DNA of 64,000 bases from Spirochaetae bacterium HGW-Spirochaetae-3. Its GTDB lineage: Bacteria > Spirochaetota > Spirochaetia > Treponematales > UBA12059. Within the stretch, counting starts at the first letter, position 1. Every line of letters begins with the position of its first letter. The DNA lies in assembly GCA_002839315.1 (NCBI GenBank), contig PGXV01000001.1:62001-126000 (forward strand). The letters are read 5' to 3'. Below, one piece after another: positions 1 to 10,380 of this stretch. Made by a program: the position numbers and the translations under genes. The notes beneath the pieces are model-generated. The model did not search any database. It saw only the letters and a program-made list of their open reading frames with translations, and was not told the DNA's origin.

Positions 1-2
1 TA

Positions 3-1559
3 ACGACCGTGACGGCCGCGATGCTCGCGGGCAAGTCATCGAGCGTCGTAGAAGCGCCTTTACCCGGTATAGCCGGCTCCAACGAGGCTTGGCTCGAGCT
101 GTCGCTCGTACCGCCTATCGACCTGTCCGGCCGACTGTCGTACCTGATAGGCTATCCCCACGGCTGCGGCGAGCAGACCGTCAGCAAGGCCTTCCCACAG
201 CTGTTCCTCGCGGACGCGATGAGCCTGACGCCCGAGCAGGCCGAGGCGGCGCGCGCCAACGTGGCCGCCGGCATAACGAAGATGGCCGGCTTCCAGACGA
301 CCCGCGGCGGCTTCGTGTTCTGGCCCGGCTCCTACGAGGAGAGCGCCTGGCTCTCCGTCTACGTGACGCATTTCCTGACGATGGCCAGGCGTCAAGGCTA
401 TACGGTGCCCGACACCCTCATGGACCCGGCGATAGCCTACCTGAAGACCCAGGCCTCGGCATGGAACGCCCAGGCGGACTACTCGAAGGCCGAGCAGGCT
501 TACCGGCTGTACGTGCTGGCGCTCGCCGGTAGCCCTGATATCGCATCGATGAACCGCTTCATGGAATACGGCCCCCATCCGGTCGCGGCGCTATACCAGG
601 CGGCCGCGGCTTACGCGCTGTCCGGCATGCGCGACCGCGCGCAGTCGATCCTCGGGGAGGCCCCTACGAACGTGACGCCGTACGCGGGCATGGACAGGGT
701 CTACGGTTCCGTCCTGCGGGACCGTGCCATCGTGCTCGACGCGTTCAACGCCCTCGGAGACGGCGCGAGGGGGCTGCCGATGTTCAAGCGCATCGCCGAG
801 GACCTGTCGTCCGGTTCCGGGTACTCTACCCAGGACCTGAGCTACGCGCTCATCGCCTCCCTGCCGTATATGCGCGCCGCGTACGGCGCGGCATCCGGCG
901 GTTCGGCCTCGGTGCGGTACGCCTACGAAGGCGGCTCGGGCACGGTCGCGCTGTCCAAGGCGATCGCGCGGGTTCCGCTCGCGGCTGGCTCGGGAACGCT
1001 GTCCGTACGGCTCGATAGCGCGGCGACAGCGCCGGTATACGCGCGCGTCGTCGCGACGGGTACGCCGGCGCCGGGGACCGAGAGTCGGCGGGCGACGGGT
1101 CTCGCGATAGGCGTGCGCTACCTCGACGCCTCGGAAGCCTCGGTCGATCCGGCGCTGCTGCCGTTCGGCAGCGACCTGATCGTAGATCTTTCGGTTAGGA
1201 ATACCTATGGCGAGGACCTGTCCGACGTCGCCCTGACCTTCAGGTCGCCTTCGGGCTGGGAGATAGCCAACCTCAGGATTGGGCGCTCGGGCGACGGAGA
1301 CGCGCTGTCGCCGTCGCAGTACGACTATCAGGATTCCCGCGACGATCGCGTAATGACGTATTTCGGGCTCAAGCGAGGCGAGACGAAGCGTTTCAGGTTC
1401 TACGTGAACAAGACCTACGAGGGCGAGTTCTTCCTGCCCGCCGTAACGGCTGAGGCGATGTACAGGCCCGAGGTGTTCGCGGTCCTACCCGGTCGCTCAT
1501 TGCCGAAACCGACGACAAGGCCGACCGTCAATCCCAATAGCCGCGGCCTGCGGCCTTGA
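3..1559 (+). CDS. Bacterial alpha-2-macroglobulin, C-terminal part (5' end outside window)
   Basis: The reading frame is open to the left edge, so this is the 3' part of a longer gene (family members are usually over 1500 residues). It carries the thioester motif GCGEQ (bases about 162-176) inside YPHGCGEQ, followed by the alpha-helical thioester domain and a C-terminal beta domain that ends with the typical MYRPEV segment near 1458-1473. The family consists of periplasmic, usually lipid-anchored protease traps that bind attacking proteases covalently. The next gene, PBP1C, overlaps by 4 bases (TTGA), which is the classical A2M-pbpC pairing thought to protect and repair the cell wall. The thioester is intact. 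The start and signal peptide cannot be seen. Confidence 0.93.
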   Translation, partial: TTVTAAMLAGKSSSVVEAPLPGIAGSNEAWLELSLVPPIDLSGRLSYLIGYPHGCGEQTVSKAFPQLFLADAMSLTPEQAEAARANVAAGITKMAGFQTTRGGFVFWPGSYEESAWLSVYVTHFLTMARRQGYTVPDTLMDPAIAYLKTQASAWNAQADYSKAEQAYRLYVLALAGSPDIASMNRFMEYGPHPVAALYQAAAAYALSGMRDRAQSILGEAPTNVTPYAGMDRVYGSVLRDRAIVLDAFNALGDGARGLPMFKRIAEDLSSGSGYSTQDLSYALIASLPYMRAAYGAASGGSASVRYAYEGGSGTVALSKAIARVPLAAGSGTLSVRLDSAATAPVYARVVATGTPAPGTESRRATGLAIGVRYLDASEASVDPALLPFGSDLIVDLSVRNTYGEDLSDVALTFRSPSGWEIANLRIGRSGDGDALSPSQYDYQDSRDDRVMTYFGLKRGETKRFRFYVNKTYEGEFFLPAVTAEAMYRPEVFAVLPGRSLPKPTTRPTVNPNSRGLRP

Positions 1560-4000
1560 AGACGGGCTTTCGCCGCGGACGGGCCATGTCCGCCTCGGCG
1601 TTCGCCGTTCGCTTCCTCGGCGCAGCGGCGGCCAAGGCCGTTCGCGGCGCTGGTATAAGCGCTGCCTGGGCACGGGGGCGGGACGCGGCTCCGGCCCTGG
1701 CGGGAGCCGCGCTGTTCGCGTTCGCGCTCGTCGCCTTCGATCCGTCGCCGCGCGAGGCGCCTCCGTACTCCAATGCCGTGTACGCCGAGTCGGGGGAGCT
1801 CCTCGGCGCCAAGGCGGCCTCGGACGGGCAGTGGCGGCTGGCCGCGTCCTCCGCGGCGCCGGCCCGGTACACCGAGGCTCTCGTCGCGTACGAGGACCGG
1901 CGTTTCTACGGGCACGCCGGCTTCGATCCGCTGGCCATAGCGAGGGCGGCCCTATCTAACGTCAGGGCGGGCCGGATCGTGTCGGGCGGCTCGACTATTA
2001 CCATGCAGGCCGCCAGGCTGTCGAGGGAACCGGGCCCGCGCGATTGGGGTTCGAAGCTGGCCGAGCTATGGGCGGCCGTGAGGCTGGAGCTGAGGCACGA
2101 CAAGGCGGATATCGTCGAACTGTACGCGCGGAACGCGCCGTACGGCGGCAACGTCGTCGGCCTTCAGGCTGCCGGCTTCCGGTGGTTCGGCCGACCGACG
2201 GTCGACCTTACCTGGGCCGAGGCCGCGTCGCTCGCGGTACTGCCTAATAGCCCGGGGCTCGTGCATCCCGGCAGGTCCCGGGACGAGCTGCGCCGCAAGC
2301 GGGACGCGTTGCTGGCGTCGCTCGCCGAGAGGGGCGCGATGAGCGCCGAGGATTATCGTTCCGCCTTGGCCGAGGCGCTACCGGAATCGCCAAAGCCTAT
2401 GCCGGCCTTGGCTCCGCACCTGCTGGCCAAGGCCGGGGCCGGACGCGTCGATACGACGATAGACTACTCGCTTCAGATCAGGGCCAACGAGGCGGCGGCG
2501 AGGCACGCGTCGCGGTACGCTCGGTACGGCGTCAGGAACCTGGCGGCCGTGGTGCTGCGCGTCGACGACGGCTCCATCGCCGCGTATATAGGCAACGCCC
2601 CGGCCAGGCCGGGAGCCTCGGCCGCCGAGGAGGGCCGGGCCGCGCCGTGGGTGGATTGCGCTGTCGCGCCGCGTAGCTCCGGCAGCATACTCAAGCCCTT
2701 CCTGTACGCCGCGATGCTCGATACGGGGGAGCTCTCGCCCAGGCGGCTCGTGCCCGATATCCCTACTCGCGTCGGTTCTTACAGCCCGGAGAACAACCTC
2801 AAGACATACGCGGGCGCCGTACGGGCGGAGGAGGCGCTGGCCAGGTCCCTCAACGTGCCTTTCGTCCGGCTGCTCCGCGGCTACGGCGTCGAGCGTTTCG
2901 CGTCGTTGCTCGGGCGCCTCGGCTTCTCCACGCTGTCGCGCGCTCCGGCCGACTACGGCCTGACGCTCATTCTCGGCGGCGCCGAGGCTACGCTCGTCGA
3001 CGCGGCCGCCGCGTACGCCGCGTTGGCGCGCGCGGCCAAGGCGGGAAGCGGGGCCGGCGTCGAGCCCTTCGTCGGGGCGTCTTGGCGCAAGGACTCCCCG
3101 GCGACGGCGCGCCGCTACGATCCGCCGTTCTCCGCGGGAGCCGCGTGGCTGACGCTCGAGGCGCTCGTCGACGTGGGGCGGCCCGGGGACGACGCGTCGT
3201 GGCAGGAGTACGCCAGCTCGAGGCGCGTCGCGTGGAAGACGGGCACGAGCTTCGGCTCCAGGGACGCCTGGGCCGTCGGCGCCACGGTCGACTACGTCGT
3301 CGGCGTCTGGGTAGGCAACGCCGACGGCGAGGGCCGCCCCGAGCTCAAGGGGACCGACGCGGCGGCGCCGTTGCTCTTCGACCTGTTCCAGTCGCTGCCT
3401 CGGTCGCGGTGGTTCGACGAGCCGGCGCGTTCGTTGCGGTACGAGACGGTGTGCGTCGCTTCCGGATACGTAGCGGGCCCCGATTGCGCCGAGACGGAAC
3501 GGGTCAGGGTACCCGTCGGCTCCAGGACCGACCTCGTCTGCCCGTACTGCCGCAGCGTTCTACTGTCAGCCGACGGACGGTATAGGGTACGGGCCGAGAA
3601 CGCGTCCGCAGACAGCCGGTTAGAGCGCCGCTTCTCGCTGCCGCCCGCTATGGAATGGTATTATTCGAGGTCGACGATGGGATACCGGCCGTTGCCGCCG
3701 CGGGCGCCGGGAACGGAAGGACCGGAGGCTGGCGCCGTCGAGTTCCTCGCGCCCGAGGAGGGAGCTTCGATCTTCGTGCCGATAGACCTTGACGGCGACC
3801 CGGGCATGGCCGTCTTCCGGGCCGCGCATCGCGATCCGTCGGCCCGCCTGTTCTGGCACCTGGACGGAGACTACCTGGGCGAGACCGTCGGCGACCATCG
3901 GGTACAGGCGAGGCCCGCTCCCGGCCCGCACGAGCTCGTCGTCATCGACCAGGACGGCTCGAGCGCGTCCCGCCGCTTCGAGGTATACTCCAGGAATTAG
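1556..4000 (+). CDS. pbpC: Penicillin-binding protein 1C (bifunctional glycosyltransferase/transpeptidase)
   Basis: This 814-residue class A PBP polymerises and crosslinks peptidoglycan in the periplasm. A hydrophobic segment near residues 45-62 is the membrane anchor. The GT51 glycosyltransferase domain shows EDRRFYGHAGFDP and GGSTITMQAARL. The transpeptidase has the serine motif SxxK (SILK, about 377), SLN (about 431) and KTGTS (about 561). The C-terminus carries paired cysteines and the beta domain typical of PBP1C. The TTG start overlaps the A2M stop; an ATG 30 bases downstream (1586) is an alternative. All catalytic motifs are present, so it should be active. Coupling to A2M points to a shared envelope-defence role. 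Confidence 0.95.
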   Translation: MKTGFRRGRAMSASAFAVRFLGAAAAKAVRGAGISAAWARGRDAAPALAGAALFAFALVAFDPSPREAPPYSNAVYAESGELLGAKAASDGQWRLAASSAAPARYTEALVAYEDRRFYGHAGFDPLAIARAALSNVRAGRIVSGGSTITMQAARLSREPGPRDWGSKLAELWAAVRLELRHDKADIVELYARNAPYGGNVVGLQAAGFRWFGRPTVDLTWAEAASLAVLPNSPGLVHPGRSRDELRRKRDALLASLAERGAMSAEDYRSALAEALPESPKPMPALAPHLLAKAGAGRVDTTIDYSLQIRANEAAARHASRYARYGVRNLAAVVLRVDDGSIAAYIGNAPARPGASAAEEGRAAPWVDCAVAPRSSGSILKPFLYAAMLDTGELSPRRLVPDIPTRVGSYSPENNLKTYAGAVRAEEALARSLNVPFVRLLRGYGVERFASLLGRLGFSTLSRAPADYGLTLILGGAEATLVDAAAAYAALARAAKAGSGAGVEPFVGASWRKDSPATARRYDPPFSAGAAWLTLEALVDVGRPGDDASWQEYASSRRVAWKTGTSFGSRDAWAVGATVDYVVGVWVGNADGEGRPELKGTDAAAPLLFDLFQSLPRSRWFDEPARSLRYETVCVASGYVAGPDCAETERVRVPVGSRTDLVCPYCRSVLLSADGRYRVRAENASADSRLERRFSLPPAMEWYYSRSTMGYRPLPPRAPGTEGPEAGAVEFLAPEEGASIFVPIDLDGDPGMAVFRAAHRDPSARLFWHLDGDYLGETVGDHRVQARPAPGPHELVVIDQDGSSASRRFEVYSRN

Positions 4001-4002
4001 GG

Positions 4003-4032
4003 TTGCGCCGTTCCTATGTTTCGGGGTATAAC
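4003..4032 (+). promoter_or_regulatory. Candidate sigma-70 promoter for guaB-purA-guaA
   Basis: TTGCGC (4003-4008), an 18-base spacer and TATAAC (4027-4032). It lies directly after pbpC and would give a leader of about 280 bases before guaB. Judged by eye only. Confidence 0.45.
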
Positions 4033-4251
4033 CCGCTATGCACCCCTACGAACCAATCAGACGCCAGAGTACCAAACGCCCGAGCGGCGTCCGTGCGCGC
4101 GCGGCGGATCGGCGGGAACGGGGATGCGGGCCGTCGAGGGGCGGCCAGACGTAGGCGGACTTGAACCGCCGCGCTTCGCGCGGAGGGTCGGGGTCCGCGG
4201 GCGATCGTCGGCGGACGCCGAATAGATCGACCGCGGCCGGGTATCCAGGCG
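4033..4251 (+). other. Long GC-rich gene-free leader upstream of guaB
   Basis: The gene-free interval is 4001-4322. This part has no convincing ORF: a 38-codon frame from 4038 has no ribosome binding site. It is very GC-rich with local hairpin potential, for example CCGCGC-TTC-GCGCGG near 4170-4184. I could not match it to a purine riboswitch, SRP RNA, 6S RNA, RNase P RNA or tRNA. With the three palindromes that follow, it is best read as a structured 5' leader of unknown function. Confidence 0.4.
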
Positions 4252-4301
4252 TCGACGCTATAGCGTCGAGTTGGTTCCCGGGAACCGCGGGCTGTACAGC
4301 C
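4252..4301 (+). promoter_or_regulatory. Three tandem perfect palindromes just upstream of guaB
   Basis: Three exact palindromes lie within 50 bases: TCGACGCTATAGCGTCGA (4252-4269), GGTTCCCGGGAACC (4273-4286) and GGCTGTACAGCC (4290-4301). The last ends 21 bases before the guaB ATG, next to the AGGAGG-like ribosome binding site (4312-4319). They could form three consecutive RNA hairpins or be three operator sites. Their sequences are unrelated to each other, which favours RNA structure over repeated binding of one protein. Confidence 0.6.
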
Positions 4302-4322
4302 GTATGACGGCGAGGAGGCCCC

Positions 4323-5762
4323 ATGGATATACCCGAGACCCTTTCTTACGACGACGTGCTCTTGCTGCCCGGCTACTCGGATCTCCTTCCGAAAGACGCC
4401 GACGTGCGGTCCCGCCTCGCCGGAGACCTCTACCTTAACGTTCCGGTACTGAGCGCCGCGATGGATACCGTAACCGAGGACGACCTGGCCATAGCCTTGG
4501 CTCTCCAGGGAGGGGCCGGCGTCATCCACCGTAACCTGAAGCCCGAGGCGCAGGCAGGGCAGGTCGCCAACGTCAAGCGCTACCTCAACTGGATAATCGA
4601 GTCGCCCGTCACCGTAGAAGAGGACCGGACGATCCGCGACGTGCGCTCCATCATGGAGCGACACCGCGTGACCGGCCTGCCGGTGCTCGGCCCCGGCGGC
4701 CGACTGGTCGGCATAATCACCGCCCGCGACCTCCGCTTCAGGCGCGAGGACGACGCCCTGGTCCGCGACGCCATGACCCGCGACCTGATCGTGGAGTCCG
4801 GCGAGCCGACCGCGCGCAGCGCCCGCGATAAATTCGACACGCACAGGATAGAGAAGCTACCCGTAGTCGACGACGAGGGCCGGCTACGGGGGCTCATCAC
4901 CGTCAAGGACATGGAGAAGCACGAGCTGTATCCCGACGCGGCGACCGATAAGTCGGGACGCCTTATCGTCGGCGCCGCCGTGTCGCCGCAGGACTTCGAG
5001 ACGCGGATACCGCTGCTGATGAAGGCCAGGTGCGACTTCGTCGTGCTGGACACGGCCCACGGCGACACGAGGAACGTGGCGGAGGCGGTGACCGCCATAA
5101 AGAGGCGCTTCGGCATCCTCGTCGTCGGAGGCAACGTGGCGACGGCCGCCGGTACGCGCCGGCTCATAGACGCGGGCGCCGACGCGGTCAAGGTAGGCAT
5201 CGGCCCGGGCTCGATATGCACGACGCGCATCGTCGCCGGCATCGGCGTACCGCAGTTCAGCGCCGTGCTCGACTGCGCCGAGGAAGCGGACAAGTCGGGA
5301 ATACCGGTGATCGCCGACGGCGGCATAAAATTCTCCGGCGACGTAACCAAGGCCATAGGCGCCGGGGCGTCGACGGTCATGATCGGCAACCTGTTCGCGG
5401 GGCTCAAGGAAGCGCCCGGCTCCGAGATAATCTACGACGGCAGGATCTACAAGGAATACCGCGGCATGGGCTCGATGGGAGCCATACGCTTGGGTTCCGG
5501 AGACCGTTATCAGATCGCCAAGGACGAGTCGCCGGTGCCCGAGGGCATCGAGGGCCGCGTCCCGTACAAGGGCGAGCTGCGGGACTATCTCCATCAGCTC
5601 GTCGCCGGCCTCAAGAAGGGCATGGGCTATACGGGCTGCCGCGATATAGAATCGCTGCGGGCCTACAGGAAATTCGTCAGGATCACCGGGGCGGGGCTCC
5701 GGGAGAGCCACGCGCATGACGTATCGATAACGCAGGAAGCCCCCAACTATTCGCGCCGCTGA
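4323..5762 (+). CDS. guaB: Inosine-5'-monophosphate dehydrogenase
   Basis: Converts IMP to XMP with NAD+, the committed step to GMP. The protein is 479 residues, normal for the bacterial enzyme. The TIM-barrel core is interrupted by a tandem CBS (Bateman) module at about residues 90-200. The catalytic loop [11 protein letters not shown] has the nucleophilic Cys at about 299, and the GGIKFSGD and GMGSMGA segments bind the nucleotide phosphate. The ATG start has an AGGAGG-like site upstream. It is first in a run with purA and guaA, so both arms leaving IMP are encoded together. Confidence 0.97.
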   Translation: MDIPETLSYDDVLLLPGYSDLLPKDADVRSRLAGDLYLNVPVLSAAMDTVTEDDLAIALALQGGAGVIHRNLKPEAQAGQVANVKRYLNWIIESPVTVEEDRTIRDVRSIMERHRVTGLPVLGPGGRLVGIITARDLRFRREDDALVRDAMTRDLIVESGEPTARSARDKFDTHRIEKLPVVDDEGRLRGLITVKDMEKHELYPDAATDKSGRLIVGAAVSPQDFETRIPLLMKARCDFVVLDTAHGDTRNVAEAVTAIKRRFGILVVGGNVATAAGTRRLIDAGADAVKVGIGPGSICTTRIVAGIGVPQFSAVLDCAEEADKSGIPVIADGGIKFSGDVTKAIGAGASTVMIGNLFAGLKEAPGSEIIYDGRIYKEYRGMGSMGAIRLGSGDRYQIAKDESPVPEGIEGRVPYKGELRDYLHQLVAGLKKGMGYTGCRDIESLRAYRKFVRITGAGLRESHAHDVSITQEAPNYSRR

Positions 5763-5804
5763 CGCATCGCGTCGGCAGGATTGAAAACAGACAAGGAGAA
5801 CGGT

Positions 5805-7018
<1,214 letters not shown>

Positions 7019-7034
<16 letters not shown>

Positions 7035-8572
7035 TACTCGATTACGGTAGCCAGTATACCCAGCTCATAGCGCGCCGCGTACGCGAGCTCGGCGTCTATA
7101 CCGATATCGCGCCCGGCGACGCGCCGTTGTCGCCCGATCGCCTGCGCGGCGTCAAGGGCATCGTGATGGCCGGCTCGCCGTGGAGCGTCTACGACGAAGG
7201 CGCGCCGGTGCCCGATACGTCGATCTATTCTCTCGGCATCCCGGTCCTGGGCGTATGCTACGGCGCCCAGCGCATGACCTACGACCACGGAGGGAAGGTC
7301 GCTACGCTCGCCGATCGGGAATACGGCCGGCGCCCCGTCATGGTCACGGCCTGCGATCCGCTGTTCGAGGGCGTGCCGCCCGAGTTCCTCAGCTGGATGA
7401 GCCACGGCGACTCCATCGAGGCTCTGGCGCCCGGCTTCGTCGCCATCGCTACCACCGATAACGGCATTCCCGCCGCGATCGCGCACGAGAGCCTTCCGTT
7501 GCGCGGCGTGCAGTTCCACCCCGAGGTGACCCATTGCGAACACGGCCTTCGCATACTGTCCAATTTCGCGTCGGGCATCTGCGGTTGCGAGAAGTCGTGG
7601 ACGATGGAGCGGTATATCGACGAGGAGCGCGAGGCCCTGCGCGCGCGCGTAGGGGCGTCGCCAGTGCTGCTCCTGATATCCGGCGGCGTCGACTCTACCG
7701 TCGCCGCCGCCCTGCTGTTAAGGACGCTCGGCCCCGAGCGCGTGCATCTCCTCTACATAGATACGGGACTCATGCGTAAGGACGAGAGCGTCGAGGTTAT
7801 GAGGACGCTTAACGCGCTCGGCGCCGCCCACGTACGCCGCGCCGACGCCGAATCGGACTTCCTGACGGCGCTCGCGGGCGTCTCGGATCCCGAGGAGAAG
7901 CGGCGCATCATCGGCGATATGTTCATCACCGTGCAGCAGCGCGAGGTCGAGCGCCTCGGCCTCGGCGACGACTACTTCCTGGCGCAGGGCACCCTGTACA
8001 CGGATCTCATAGAATCGGGCAAGGGCGTCGGCAAGAAGGCGCACGTCATCAAGAGCCATCACAACGTGCGCTCGCCGCTCGTCGAGAAGAAGCGATCCGA
8101 GGGGCGCATCGTCGAGCCGCTCGACCGACTGTACAAGGACGAGGTCCGCGCTCTCGGCCGGGTCCTGGGCGTCGACGAGGCCGTCGTCTCCCGACACCCG
8201 TTCCCCGGCCCGGGGCTCGGCGTGCGCGTGCTCGGCGACGTGACGAAGGACAAGTGCGACACGCTCCGCGCCGCCGACGACATCTATATTAAGGAACTGC
8301 GCGCTCGCGGCCTGTACGACCGCATCTGGCAGGCCTTCGCGGTGCTGTTGCCGGTGCGTTCGGTCGGCGTCGCGGGCGACGTGCGCCGCTACGGCTGGAC
8401 GGTAGCGCTACGCGCCGTCGCGTCGACCGACGGCATGACCGCCGACGTCTTCGAGTTCCCGATGAAGGACCTCCTCGAGATATCCGCGATTATAACGAAC
8501 CGAGTGCCGGAGGTCGGCCGCGTCGTCTACGACGTCTCCAGCAAGCCCCCCGCGACGATAGAGTGGGAATGA
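7019..8572 (+). CDS. guaA: GMP synthase (glutamine-hydrolysing)
   Basis: Converts XMP to GMP using ATP and glutamine. The 517-residue protein has an N-terminal class I glutamine amidotransferase (Cys80 in GVCYGAQ; His and Glu in QFHPEV at about 166-170), an ATP pyrophosphatase domain with LISGGVDST at about 219-227, and the C-terminal dimerisation domain with the usual GMTADVFEFP and KPPATIEWE ending. The start is GTG inside the end of purA, so translation is likely coupled. Complete, with no missing active-site residue. Confidence 0.97.
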
Positions 8573-8576
8573 CCCG

Positions 8577-9365
8577 ATGATTCGTAATGAGACGATAGAC
8601 GCGATGATGAACCGTCGCTCGGTCCGTAAGTACACGAAGCAGGCGCCGTCCGACGACGTCGTCGAGACTATCGTGCGCGCGGGGCAGCAGGCGCCGTTCG
8701 CGTCGCAGATGTATAGCGTGCTCCTTTCGCGGAAGAAGAAGGCGCCGTTCGGCGCGCCCCTGTGGTTCGTCATATGCGTCGACGCGTACAAGCTCGAGCG
8801 TTTCATGAAGGTGCGCGGCTGGGACGTCGTCAGCAACGACCTGTCGCTCCTGCTGCTCGGCCTGCAGGACGCCGCCTACGCCGCCGAGAACATGGTGACG
8901 GCCGCCGAGAGCCTCGGCCTCGGCTCGTGCTACCTCGGCGAGGGCAGCATGAGCGGAGCGCGCATAGCGAAGATTGCAAAGGACTACAAGCTGCCCAGGC
9001 GCGTCCTCCCGATGGTCGAGCTGGTGATGGGCTATCCCGACGAGGAGTTCGCCCCTCGACCGCGCTACCCCCTGCCGTTCGCGCTATTCGAGGACGAGTA
9101 CCCGGAGCTGTCAGACGACGACGTCCGCGCGATGATGAAGCCCATGGACGACGGCTACCTCGAGCAGGGCTACTACTCTCGGCAGAAGGTCAAGATACCC
9201 ATCGAGGACGGACGCCCGGACGCCTTCACCTTCGACGACTACTCGTGGACCGAGCACATCTCCCGCAAGTGGGGCCAGTGGGTCCCGTCGTCGGCGGACA
9301 TGCTCGCCGCGCTCAGGGAGCGCGGCTTCGATATAGGCCCGCGGAGCGAGTTGTCGGAAGAATAA
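8577..9365 (+). CDS. Nitroreductase-family protein
   Basis: A 262-residue FMN-dependent nitroreductase-fold protein. The N-terminus MMNRRSVRKYTKQAPSDD is the family's FMN-phosphate-binding start. AAENMVTAAESLGLGSCYLG matches the second conserved block, and LVMGYPDEEFAPRPR resembles NfsA/FRP-type members. The natural substrate is not predictable. It starts 4 bases after guaA and is closed by a strong terminator, so it is the last gene of the purine operon; a link to purine metabolism is not obvious. Confidence 0.85.
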   Translation: MIRNETIDAMMNRRSVRKYTKQAPSDDVVETIVRAGQQAPFASQMYSVLLSRKKKAPFGAPLWFVICVDAYKLERFMKVRGWDVVSNDLSLLLLGLQDAAYAAENMVTAAESLGLGSCYLGEGSMSGARIAKIAKDYKLPRRVLPMVELVMGYPDEEFAPRPRYPLPFALFEDEYPELSDDDVRAMMKPMDDGYLEQGYYSRQKVKIPIEDGRPDAFTFDDYSWTEHISRKWGQWVPSSADMLAALRERGFDIGPRSELSEE

Positions 9366-9370
9366 ACGGG

Positions 9371-9407
9371 AAGGCCCGCGGCTTAGCTCGCGGGCCTTCT
9401 TTTTTTT
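9371..9407 (+). terminator. Rho-independent terminator after the purine operon
   Basis: Perfect 10-bp stem AAGGCCCGCG (9371-9380) with CGCGGGCCTT (9389-9398), an 8-base loop, then CT and a run of T to 9407. Confidence 0.93.
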
Positions 9408-9559
9408 ACGCGGCATGTGCGATTCTCAAAGTTGTCGTACGACTTTATGAAAATACTGTAGCAATTGGTGATAATGGTAACTCGTGACCATATGTGCTAT
9501 CGAAAAACCGGAATAGATCTACAACAATAGCGATATAACGGCAAATTTGCGATAAATGT

Positions 9560-9588
9560 TTGACAACTAAAAAAAGTCATACTATTCT
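9560..9588 (+). promoter_or_regulatory. Sigma-70 promoter of the GntR/methylthio-salvage operon
   Basis: TTGACA (9560-9565), 17-base spacer and TATTCT (9583-9588). It sits in an AT-rich stretch (9408-9600) unlike the surrounding GC-rich DNA. A perfect 10-bp palindrome GCAAATTTGC (9541-9550) lies 9 bases upstream of the -35 and another, GTCGTACGAC, at 9434-9443. Either could bind the regulator encoded downstream. Confidence 0.75.
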
Positions 9589-9644
9589 GACCCTACCGAA
9601 GGCGAACGCGGGGAGGCCCGGGCGCCGAGGACGAGAGGAATAGC

Positions 9645-10373
9645 TTGGAAACCCCGGAGAAGATCGAAGCGCTCAGCCATGTCGCGAAAGAGAAGATCCT
9701 CGAATATATTCGCGAGTCCGAGCTGCGAGTAGACGATACGCTGCCGACGGAAGCCCGGCTCATGGAGATGCTCGGGGTTAGCCGCCATACGGTACGGGAG
9801 GCGCTCGCCCTCCTCGAGCAGGAGCGAATCGTCTATCGGGTCCAGGGGAAAGGTACCTTCCTCAAGAAGCGGCCGCTTCAGATCGAGCACGGACTCGAGC
9901 GGCTCGCGAGCATGACCGACATGATACGGAGCTGCGGCTTCGAGCCGAGCACTCGCTGGGTCGGGATAGAGGTGCGGAGCGCGAGCGCCCGCATGGCCGA
10001 GCAGCTCGGTCTCGACGCCGAGGAGAAGGTCGTCACCTTCAAGCGCCTCAGGCTCGCCAGCGGCAACCTGGCCAGCTACTGCGTCGATAGCATCGCCGCG
10101 TCCCGCTTCGATTCCATCCCGTGCGAGATACGGGACGAATCGCTGTTCCGATACCTCGAGCGCGAGAAAGGCATAACCATCGAGACGGCCGTCAGCTACG
10201 TGATACCGACGAAGCCGACCCGCGAGATGGTCGAGGACCTCGGGGTCGATGAGAACCAGTTCTTCATTCTCCTCGAGCAGCTGCACTACGACAACGAGGG
10301 CCGACCGGTCATCTATTCGCTGGATTACTACCAGCCTGACGTGATCCGATTCAAAATCAACAGGACGAGGTGA
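9645..10373 (+). CDS. GntR-family transcriptional regulator (HutC/UTRA type)
   Basis: A 242-residue DNA-binding regulator. The N-terminal winged helix has PTEARLMEMLGVSRHTVREAL (HTH, about residues 30-50) and the GKGTFL wing. The C-terminal UTRA ligand-binding fold spans about 85-240. The TTG start is preceded by GAGAGGAA. It is the first gene after the 9560 promoter and lies 7 bases before mtnA, so it probably autoregulates the whole salvage/ECF operon in response to a pathway metabolite. The ligand cannot be read from sequence. Confidence 0.88.
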   Translation: METPEKIEALSHVAKEKILEYIRESELRVDDTLPTEARLMEMLGVSRHTVREALALLEQERIVYRVQGKGTFLKKRPLQIEHGLERLASMTDMIRSCGFEPSTRWVGIEVRSASARMAEQLGLDAEEKVVTFKRLRLASGNLASYCVDSIAASRFDSIPCEIRDESLFRYLEREKGITIETAVSYVIPTKPTREMVEDLGVDENQFFILLEQLHYDNEGRPVIYSLDYYQPDVIRFKINRTR

Positions 10374-10380
10374 GAGATCG

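Noticed and set aside
4038-4154. A 38-codon ORF in the guaB leader
   Set aside because: No ribosome binding site, Arg-rich composition typical of random GC-rich DNA, and it runs through predicted hairpins.
4033-4322. Purine riboswitch or a housekeeping RNA ahead of guaB
   Set aside because: No match to the purine aptamer core, nor to SRP, 6S, RNase P or tmRNA consensus elements that I could recognise.
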